Positions 1 through 5,087 of a DNA stretch of 6,821 nucleotides are shown here, piece after piece. Position 1 is the first letter of the stretch. Every line of letters starts with the position of its first letter. The notes below the pieces were generated by a model. That model saw only the letters and a list, made by a program, of their open reading frames with translations, was not told where the DNA came from and did no database searches. Origin of the DNA: JAHJFW01 sp964595075 (GTDB lineage Bacteria > Patescibacteriota > Patescibacteriia > 2-12-FULL-60-25); contig CAZQNT010000041.1 of the NCBI GenBank assembly GCA_964595075.1, positions 1 through 6,821 of the forward strand. Direction: 5' to 3'. The translations under genes and the position numbers were made by a program.

Positions 1-742
1 GTGTGGACGCGCGTACGTCCGCCGCTTCTTCGGCGAGCGTTGTGTCGCGTTCATGCCCGATTGCTACCAGCGTTGGAATCTTCGACGCGTAAACAGCGCG
101 CACCACCAGTTCGTCATTAAACGCCATTAGCTCTTCAAGAGATCCTCCGCCACGAGTCAAAACCAACGCGTCGTATTTTTTCGTCTGCGCGGTTTGAATC
201 GCGGATACTATGTCTCTCGGCGCGCGTTCGCCTTGCACCAGAACGTGATAAAGATCAATTTCGATTCCACCCCATCGTTCGGACAAGATCCTGATAAAAT
301 CTCCATACGCTGCGCTTTCCCGTGATGCAACAAGAGCGATGCGCTGCGAAAATCGCGGCAACTCGCGCTTGCGGGACGGATCAAAAATCCCCTCTTTTTC
401 CAAACGAGCGTGTAATAAAGCCAGAGCTTTTTTCAACGCTCCTTCGCCGGCAAGCTCAATCCGTTCGGCGGATAAGGAAAATTTTCCATACTTGGGATAA
501 ACCCGTGGCAACCCGATTACACGAACTTTTATCCCATCTTCAATCGGAACGTGAAGATTCCAAACCGGAAGAAACACGTTCACGAGCGCCTTATCGTCTT
601 TCAAATCAAACGAAACCCACTGCCCCTGCGATACGCGATATCCAGAAACCTCACCCTCGACTCCAACCTCTTCCGTACTCCAAGACTCCTTCAACACGAA
701 GTTGACGGTATCTATAAACTCACTGACTTGAAGGATTCGCAT
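1..742 (-). CDS. xseA: Exodeoxyribonuclease VII large subunit, 3'-truncated by the window edge
   Basis: The catalytic subunit of exonuclease VII degrades single-stranded DNA to short oligonucleotides in repair, together with the small subunit XseB. The 247 complete codons begin at the ATG at 742-740. Residues 1 to about 100 form the N-terminal OB-fold (start MRILQVSEFIDTV, then VEGEVSGYRVSQGQWVSFDLKD). The catalytic domain follows, with IALVASRESAAYGDF (135-149), TRGGGSLEELMAFND (196-210) and AIGHERDTT (227-235), all typical of the family. The reading frame stops at the window edge within ADVRAST, so roughly the last third (more catalytic domain and the coiled coil) is outside. The ATG shares one base with the TAA of the upstream CapA-like gene (TAATG), which implies translational coupling. 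I see no Shine-Dalgarno site. xseB would be expected next, beyond the left edge. The family assignment is very secure. Confidence 0.95.
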   Translation of the reverse strand, partial: MRILQVSEFIDTVNFVLKESWSTEEVGVEGEVSGYRVSQGQWVSFDLKDDKALVNVFLPVWNLHVPIEDGIKVRVIGLPRVYPKYGKFSLSAERIELAGEGALKKALALLHARLEKEGIFDPSRKRELPRFSQRIALVASRESAAYGDFIRILSERWGGIEIDLYHVLVQGERAPRDIVSAIQTAQTKKYDALVLTRGGGSLEELMAFNDELVVRAVYASKIPTLVAIGHERDTTLAEEAADVRAST

Positions 743-1815
743 TATGGTAGTGTTATATGACCTTGCAAGATTTGATCTTTAAGAGACGAATCCGAAATTG
801 ACGCGATTTCGCGCAATCGCGACTTCAATTCTTCTCCTTTCAAAAAGCGAGGTTGGCTCTGTTCTATCCATACAGGAAAAAGATCGATTCCTATTTCATC
901 ATCCGACAACGAAAGCTCGACGGCCAAACCCTTTCTTGTCTCATCCGACCAATTTTGATCGAAAACGAAATTGCCTAGCGAGTAAACAATTGGGCGTCCC
1001 TTAATAATTTCAATTCCTTGCGTCCAGTGAGGATGTCCTCCGATTACAATATCGGCGCCGTGATCCACCAGCCACGCGGCGCGCGATTTTTGGCGATCAG
1101 TCGGATAGTCTCGATATTCCTCGCCCCAGTGCATGAACACAATAACCGTGTCAGCGGCGCGCGCTGCGTTCATTACGCCGGCGGCGGCTTTCTCGTCAAT
1201 TCTATCCGAAGTTTCGTTGAATCCCACAAGCGCGATGGATCTGCCGCGAACGCGCATGATGGCGAGCGAAACAGAGCTCTCCCGCACTTCGTCGCCGAAC
1301 GCCGCTATTCCGCCTGCGCTCAGCCGCGCGCGCGATGCCACGGCTTCACTCTCGCCCTGATCCCAGCCGTGGTTATTCGCCTGAGATGCGGCATCGAATC
1401 CGACAGAGCGAAGCATGGAAACGCGAGACGATGGAAAAGCGAAATCAATTGATTTTTCCGGCGGCAAACGTTTATCCGTCACTGGTCCCTCAAGATTCAT
1501 TATTCTTAAGTCCGCCTCGGAAAAACGACTATTTTTCGCGATAAACCTAAACGGATAAGCGTTGTCTTTAGCCGAACTCATCTTATCTGCGACATGTNNN
1601 NNNNNNNNNAGCATAACGTCTCCAACGACAAAAATAGATACTTTCTTTTCTTTCTCCGACGAAACCGGAAACGAATTCACGGCGACTGATTTCGTGGCAA
1701 AGGACGTTGCAGCAGAATCAAAAATCCACGCCGCCGATACTATCGCGATTCCGGCAATAAAAAAAGACGCAACAGGCACTATTACGAGCGACCCTATGAT
1801 GCGGCGGTGAACCAT
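742..1815 (-). CDS. CapA-like membrane-anchored metallophosphoesterase (PGA_cap family)
   Basis: This 357-aa protein resembles the CapA/PgsA family of calcineurin-like metallophosphoesterases, first known from poly-gamma-glutamate capsule synthesis. Motifs counted from the chosen start: GDVM at 65-68, NLEGPVT (107-113), QANNHGWDQG (145-154), MHWGEEY (228-234), GGHPHW (259-264) and GNFVFDQ (281-287). Residues 1-35 (MVHRR, then a hydrophobic stretch to about 30) look like a signal anchor, so the enzyme domain should face outside. I chose the ATG at 1815 because it puts positive residues directly before the helix. An ATG at 1884 in the same frame would overlap the upstream gene by 91 nt. The chosen start overlaps the upstream gene by 22 nt, and its stop overlaps xseA by 1 nt. 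Twelve N bases fall directly after GDVM, and the frame is preserved across them. No other capsule genes are nearby, so a role in polyglutamate synthesis is unproven; the substrate is unknown. Confidence 0.88.
   Translation of the reverse strand: MVHRRIIGSLVIVPVASFFIAGIAIVSAAWIFDSAATSFATKSVAVNSFPVSSEKEKKVSIFVVGDVMXXXXXHVADKMSSAKDNAYPFRFIAKNSRFSEADLRIMNLEGPVTDKRLPPEKSIDFAFPSSRVSMLRSVGFDAASQANNHGWDQGESEAVASRARLSAGGIAAFGDEVRESSVSLAIMRVRGRSIALVGFNETSDRIDEKAAAGVMNAARAADTVIVFMHWGEEYRDYPTDRQKSRAAWLVDHGADIVIGGHPHWTQGIEIIKGRPIVYSLGNFVFDQNWSDETRKGLAVELSLSDDEIGIDLFPVWIEQSQPRFLKGEELKSRLREIASISDSSLKDQILQGHITLP
1598..1609. other. Run of 12 undetermined bases (N) inside the CapA-like gene
   Basis: Twelve N bases lie in the coding sequence just after the codons for GDVM. 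On the coding strand the base pair preceding the run is CT, so the first affected codon is CTN, which is leucine whatever N is. The motif therefore reads GDVML. Three codons are fully unknown and the next ends in A (NNA), followed by HVADKM. The length is a multiple of three and the frame continues, so the gap size is at least consistent with the true one. Confidence 0.97.
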
Positions 1816-2240
1816 ACAGCCATAATCCCGTAGAAAAGTATTCCCCAAAAGACGCAGGAAAGAAGCAAATCGACCGGAAACCACGCGTCTTCTTTTACGC
1901 CGAACAGACCATGGCCTTCAAGCGGCAACAACACGCCGCCGATAATAAGCGTCAAAATCATGGACCAACCGAGTATGGAAAAGAGACCGAATCCGGAGAC
2001 GACGCCTACGTCCACCAAAAATCCATACGCCAACCCAGCGATAGCGGAAACCAAAAGATGAACGAACATTCCTACGAAGTGCGCCTCTCGTCTGTCCATT
2101 GCTTTTCCAAAAAAATGCGGGCGATCCAAATCTCTAACGAAATTTCCTGCGCCGACATAAGGCGCAACGTGCGAAAGAAAAAGTAATATGGCGCCGGCAG
2201 AAACGCCTGCCGCAAGAGTTGAAAAAAGAATTTCGGACAT
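1794..2240 (-). CDS. Small integral membrane protein, four predicted helices, function unknown
   Basis: I do not recognise this 148-aa protein. It is strongly hydrophobic, with probable membrane segments at about residues 4-24, 56-76, 83-105 and 121-145. Between helices 1 and 2 lies a polar, charged loop (FVRDLDRPHFFGKAMDRREAH, about 35-54) and between 3 and 4 a short one (LEGHGLFGVKEDAW, 107-120). The histidines, aspartates and arginines in these loops could bind a ligand or metal, but no family motif is evident. No signal peptide cleavage site is seen. The ATG at 2240 lies 3 nt after the stop of the C39-like gene and the 3' end overlaps the CapA-like gene, so it is co-transcribed with two genes for exported proteins. 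A role in the same envelope process is an inference from context only. The tight packing and uninterrupted frame make it a credible real gene. Confidence 0.8.
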   Translation of the reverse strand: MSEILFSTLAAGVSAGAILLFLSHVAPYVGAGNFVRDLDRPHFFGKAMDRREAHFVGMFVHLLVSAIAGLAYGFLVDVGVVSGFGLFSILGWSMILTLIIGGVLLPLEGHGLFGVKEDAWFPVDLLLSCVFWGILFYGIMAVWFTAAS

Positions 2241-2243
2241 AAT

Positions 2244-3110
2244 TTAATCCGGCAACACCACGATGATATACGCTTTTCCGGATGTGACTGTATCTTTCGA
2301 TCCTGTCCAATCGTGAGCCGCGTTCATTATTGTCAGCGGATCGTACAAATATCCCTCGCCTTTCCGCGTCCCGGGATCGTTCGTGATGAACTTGTTTACA
2401 GTATACCCGCGAATCACGAGCATGTGGTACGGAGGTCCTCCGTTTTTATAATTCGGGTTGCCTAGCAATTTTCCTGCAAACGGAACAATCACCGGATAAC
2501 CAAGCGCAAGAGGTCGCTTTATATCATCGACGCTCGTGAGCGGTTTCACGATGACGCGCGAATAACCGTAAGCTTCTTTGATGAATTTCGCCGTCTGTTC
2601 GGCCGTGGTATCTTCGTAAAAACCGTAATTCTTATTCTGAAAATCCACGATCGCCAAAATCGCCTTGTCCGCGCGGTCTGCCGGAATTTTCCCTCGTTCT
2701 CCTCGATAATATCCGTCCACCATTATCGCGGATGCCTCCTCGCACGCTTCCTGGTACGGAAAATCCCAATTCGCCTTCGGCGCTTGAGATGTGAAAGGCA
2801 CGTCCAGATTTATTTCTGATGGGAGCTTTCCTTTGAACTCCAACGGATCTCCTGCGGTTTTCTTTATTGTAGGATTCGTCTCCAACGCGTAATGCTCGGA
2901 TGCTGACAATCCTCCTTCTACCGGAGACGGAGCGGACGTGATGATTTCGCTTTCCGCTTCTCTCGACGGGACGTACGCCCTAGCCGGAGGAAGCTGCGGC
3001 GCGCGCCAAGCCTCCCACGCGTCACGAATAGCGACGCGCGAAAAATATCCAAACGCGGCAGCCGAGATCAAAGCTACCGCAAGTAAAAATTTAACCCTTC
3101 GTGTGATCAT
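2244..3110 (-). CDS. Exported C39-like cysteine peptidase domain protein
   Basis: The 288-aa protein has a short positively charged N-terminus (MITRRVK) and one hydrophobic segment (about 8-27), so it is secreted or membrane anchored. A proline-, alanine- and serine-rich linker (about 38-68) leads to a papain-like Peptidase_C39_2-type domain (about 100-288). The domain opens with LDVPFTSQAPKANW (102-115). The candidate catalytic residues are Cys123 in QEACEEAS, His229 in PPYHMLVIRGY and Asp245 in ITNDPGT; Gln109 could form the oxyanion hole. All three are present, so activity is plausible. C39 relatives include bacteriocin leader peptidases, but this protein has no ABC transporter domains and no neighbouring peptide precursor. 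Many free-standing secreted members have no known substrate. Its ATG forms an ATGA overlap with the upstream isomerase stop, after a purine-rich stretch (GAGAAGAAAAAAGA at 3124-3111) that may act as the ribosome site. Confidence 0.85.
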   Translation of the reverse strand: MITRRVKFLLAVALISAAAFGYFSRVAIRDAWEAWRAPQLPPARAYVPSREAESEIITSAPSPVEGGLSASEHYALETNPTIKKTAGDPLEFKGKLPSEINLDVPFTSQAPKANWDFPYQEACEEASAIMVDGYYRGERGKIPADRADKAILAIVDFQNKNYGFYEDTTAEQTAKFIKEAYGYSRVIVKPLTSVDDIKRPLALGYPVIVPFAGKLLGNPNYKNGGPPYHMLVIRGYTVNKFITNDPGTRKGEGYLYDPLTIMNAAHDWTGSKDTVTSGKAYIIVVLPD

Positions 3111-3829
3111 TCTTTTTTCTTCTCAATCTTAACTTCCAACATCTTGTCGCCTACCGCAATTTTATCTACTACGTCCTGTCCGGAAATTACGCGACCAAAA
3201 ATGGAATAGGACGGAGGAAGCGGCGTATCTCCAAGCATTATGAAGAATTGCGAACCGTTCGTATTCGGTCCGGAATTTGCCATTGCCACGATCCCTTTCT
3301 TATACGGAAGTTTCACTGTATCGTCCTCGAATTGATAGCCGGGGCCGCCCGTTCCGTAACGACGGGAAGCGTCTTCCGGACCTCGGGTATTGGGATCTCC
3401 GCCTTGTATGACGAATCCGGGCTCTACGCGATGGAACATCAAGCCGTCGTAAAATTTCAACTTTGCGAGATAGATAAAGTTGGACGCGGCGTTCGGTCCT
3501 TCTTTCGATAAAATCTCGAATTTAATATCTCCTTTGTCCGTACGGATTATGGCTGCGGTGTTTGCGGTTTCGGATTCAGGGAGAACCCCTGGAAACGCGA
3601 GTGTCTCTTGTGTCATGGTGGTTTCATTAGTTTGTGATTCTGATGTTGATGTTACCGTTTCCGTCTTTGATTCCGGAGCCGGTTGCGTCGCTGCGGGCTC
3701 AGCTTCCGGGATTACGGTTTCCAGCGGCTGAATAACTATATCCGGCGGACGCCCGCAACCGGCGCCTACGAGAGCTATAGCGGTAAAAAATACGGAAAAT
3801 GGGACCAAATATGTAATTGTTCTTTTCAT
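3107..3829 (-). CDS. Cyclophilin-type peptidyl-prolyl cis-trans isomerase, lipoprotein
   Basis: The 240-aa protein begins with a lipoprotein-like signal (MKRTITY, hydrophobic to about 24, then VGAGC with Cys25). The -3 residue is Gly rather than the usual Leu, so the lipobox is slightly atypical. A Thr/Ser/Glu-rich flexible linker (about 31-90) carries it away from the membrane. The cyclophilin domain covers about 92-236: FYDGLMFHRVEPGFVIQGGDP (126-146) contains the active-site Arg134 and Gln142, then NTNGSQFFI (189-197) with Gln194, and SIFGRV (209-214). The family catalyses proline cis-trans isomerisation, and here it would assist folding of exported proteins. The Trp that favours cyclosporin binding in human cyclophilin A is not evident, as in many bacterial members. 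This is the first gene of the five-gene run and it couples through ATGA to the C39-like gene, a plausible client. No Shine-Dalgarno site precedes the ATG. Confidence 0.92.
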   Translation of the reverse strand: MKRTITYLVPFSVFFTAIALVGAGCGRPPDIVIQPLETVIPEAEPAATQPAPESKTETVTSTSESQTNETTMTQETLAFPGVLPESETANTAAIIRTDKGDIKFEILSKEGPNAASNFIYLAKLKFYDGLMFHRVEPGFVIQGGDPNTRGPEDASRRYGTGGPGYQFEDDTVKLPYKKGIVAMANSGPNTNGSQFFIMLGDTPLPPSYSIFGRVISGQDVVDKIAVGDKMLEVKIEKKKE

Positions 3830-3841
3830 ATTATGAACAAA

Positions 3842-3850
3842 ATGATAGCA
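3842..3850 (-). promoter_or_regulatory. Candidate extended -10 promoter for the five-gene run
   Basis: On the minus strand TGC TATCAT matches an extended -10 (TGn TATAAT) with one mismatch. No good -35 lies 16-18 nt upstream, but extended -10 promoters can do without one. Transcription would begin only about 6 nt before the isomerase ATG, giving an almost leaderless mRNA, which fits the absence of a Shine-Dalgarno site. This rests on pattern matching only. Confidence 0.35.
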
Positions 3851-3876
3851 CAGAATTCGTAAAACGTGTTGCCTCT

Positions 3877-3954
3877 GTCATCCCCGTGAAGACGGGGATC
3901 CAGACAGTGAAGAATACTCCTTTTGGTCTGGATTCCCGCCTCCGCGGGAATGAC
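3877..3954. repeat. Element A: 78-nt REP/MITE-like inverted repeat with two inner hairpins
   Basis: Two 29-nt arms (3877-3905 and 3926-3954) are inverted copies with 24 of 29 positions matching, around a 20-nt spacer. Each arm holds its own hairpin: ATCCCCGT/ACGGGGAT with a 4-nt GAAG loop (3880-3899), and ATTCCCGC/GCGGGAAT with a 4-nt CTCC loop (3932-3951). CCAGAC (3900-3905) pairs with GTCTGG (3926-3931) and GTC with GAC at the ends, so the whole can fold as a cloverleaf. It is of the widely dispersed type whose chance translations read like FPRRRES or DSRLRGND. It lies between the metK-like stop and the isomerase promoter, where it could terminate or stabilise transcripts. Neither strand has a U-tract directly after a hairpin. 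Confidence 0.85.
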
Positions 3955-3970
3955 GCGTTCCGGCATTCGA

Positions 3971-4955
3971 CTATTCCGCCTCCCAAGGCAGTCCCGCCTC
4001 TCCCGCGAATCCCCATAGCGCGGCTTCGTAACTCAGTCCGGGTCGCAGCCAGTCGCGGACTCGCGCGATATTCAAATCTTCTTTTTCTAACTTTGACGAA
4101 CAATCGCGTCCGCTTTCATCTTTCGCGAGAATAAAAACCGGATGATCGTCGCCGGGATTATAAACGAGCTGAACCAACACGGCGCGCGCTCCAGCGCGAA
4201 CTATTTTCAACGCCGCAGCGCGAGCAATCCACGCTCCGGCTTTTTCCACGCTCATGGCATCGTGTCCCGATGTTGAAACATTAAACGGAACGAGAGACCC
4301 GTACGGAGTTATTCCACGGCCGGACGATCCGGTCTGTCCTGCCAATCCCCTCTGCTCGCGCGGACCGGTTGGATTCACTTCCAATCTCTCATTTTCCAAA
4401 AGCGACGCGAGTTCCGTCGCAACGCGCTCCCTCACGATCTCCAATGGTTCGTTTGCGTGTTCAACGGAAACTACGACGTGTGACGGACGAGATGTCTCCG
4501 CATGAACCGTAACTTCGGCATCAGGACCCAGCCAAAACCACTCAGTGTCATTCAACCGTTTTTCCTGAAGTCGTTTTGCGACGCGGCGCGCAAGAGCGGC
4601 CGTAAGCGGGATTTGTTCCGGAGTTTCCGAAGTCGCGTATCCGGTAACCGTAACTGGCGAATCGCAAGCCAAACGGCGCGCCGCAACCAATGGCGCAGCA
4701 ACAGGTTCGATGGAAACAAACGGTTCAAGCTCTTCGGTAATTCCAAGCTGTCCTGCGGCGCGCTTTGCCACTGCTGAAACGTCAAAATCCGCCTGACTCA
4801 AAACCCGCGATAAAAAGCAAACCTCGCCCGCCGGAAACTGTAAGACGAATTCGCGCCTCCGCGTCGCGTCGCGCGTATTCGTCAACGATCGCCTCGGCGA
4901 TAAGCTCGCAGGCTTGATCCGGATGACCCGGCAGCCGAGCTGTTGCGGTTCTCAT
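3971..4955 (-). CDS. metK: Divergent S-adenosylmethionine synthetase, split by a +1 frameshift
   Basis: The frame starting at ATG 4955 reads MRTATARLPGHPDQACELIA and runs 57 codons to TGA at 4784-4782. The +1 frame then continues from GAC at 4783 to the stop at 3971. Joined, they give 327 aa of bacterial MetK layout: GHPDQACELIAEAIVDEYAR (10-29), LLFIAGFESGGF joined to DVSAV, GYATSETPEQIPLTAALA, WLGPDAEV, NPTG, LVQLVYNP and a C-terminal GFAGEAGLPWE. MetK makes AdoMet from methionine and ATP. The protein is short (usual about 380-400 aa) and several family residues differ: HPDK is HPDQ, the GAGDQG loop reads ACDSPV, and GKDPxKVD is GHDAMSVE. An in-frame TAA 12 nt upstream of the ATG fixes the start. 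The break may be a sequencing indel, a real mutation or programmed frameshifting. It stands alone between two repeats. Identity as a MetK homologue is firm; activity is uncertain. Confidence 0.8.
4781..4790 (-). other. Frameshift site GGA TTT TGA C in the metK-like gene
   Basis: The minus strand reads GGC GGA TTT TGA CGT. Frame 0 stops at TGA (4784-4782). Skipping one T gives TTT GAC GTT and the homologous protein continues. The layout TTT TGA C is similar to the CTT TGA C site where bacterial release factor 2 mRNA shifts +1. A purine-rich GGCGGA lies directly before it, but its spacing differs from the 3 nt seen in prfB. A one-base error in the T4 run explains it equally well. Confidence 0.6.
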
Positions 4956-4964
4956 AAGACCACG

Positions 4965-4993
4965 ACGTTAGCGCGAAATGGTATTTTTTTCAA
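4965..4993 (-). promoter_or_regulatory. Weak candidate promoter for the metK-like gene
   Basis: On the minus strand TTGAAA (4993-4988, one mismatch to TTGACA) is followed after exactly 17 nt by TAACGT (4970-4965), which matches the -10 consensus at only three positions. A start about 7 nt downstream would fall some 3 nt before the ATG at 4955, again nearly leaderless. The A-tract after TTG may make the -35 match fortuitous. Confidence 0.25.
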
Positions 4994-5008
4994 CTCCTGC
5001 ATGCATCA

Positions 5009-5087
5009 TAACCCCTCCTAACCTCCCCTTATCTTAAGGGGAGGAATTTTTCTCCCCCTTAGAGTAAGGGGGAGTTAGAGGGGGTTA
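5009..5087. repeat. Element B: 79-nt inverted repeat with two inner hairpins
   Basis: Two 36-nt arms (5009-5044 and 5052-5087) are inverted copies matching at 27 of 36 positions around a 7-nt A/T spacer (AATTTTT). Each contains a 10-bp hairpin with a 3-nt loop: CCTCCCCTTA/TAAGGGGAGG (5022-5044) and CTCCCCCTTA/TAAGGGGGAG (5052-5074). The outer 14-nt arms TAACCCCTCCTAAC and GTTAGAGGGGGTTA pair at 12 of 14 positions. Helicase transcripts must pass through it, so it may end or protect that mRNA, though no U-tract follows on that strand. It differs in sequence from element A but shares its size and folding plan. It overlaps the end of the helicase gene. It looks like a dispersed palindromic element of the kind found many times in bacterial genomes. 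Confidence 0.85.

Noticed and set aside
322..705. Plus-strand reading frame of 127 codons
   Set aside because: It is antisense to the xseA coding region, which has clear family motifs throughout.
1018..1452. Plus-strand reading frame of 144 codons
   Set aside because: It lies entirely antisense to the CapA-like gene, whose motifs fix the real frame. It shows no recognisable domain.
3817..4134. Plus-strand reading frame of 105 codons and an opposing minus-strand frame at 3831-4103
   Set aside because: Both are chance translations across element A (VIPVKTGIQ, DSRLRGND, FPRRRES) and the antisense or alternate frame of the metK-like gene.
4782..4784. TGA read as glycine (as in some CPR lineages with altered code)
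   Set aside because: Reading through this TGA stays in frame 0, which does not match MetK downstream. The homologous continuation is in the +1 frame, and TGA also ends the isomerase gene sensibly.
4783..4885. ATG at 4885 as the start of a 304-aa metK-like protein
   Set aside because: The first 34 residues from this start show no MetK resemblance. The homologous N-terminus with GHPD is in the other frame and begins at 4955.
4968..5006. Possible 12-codon upstream reading frame (MHAGVEKNTISR) before the metK-like gene, with an AGGAG at 4994-4998
   Set aside because: The AGGAG lies inside this short frame rather than before a start codon, and no leader-peptide feature such as Met codon runs or an attenuator is present.
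5009..5087. CRISPR-like or tandem repeat at the GC-rich hairpins
   Set aside because: The repeats are inverted, not direct, and there are only two arms without spacer-repeat periodicity.
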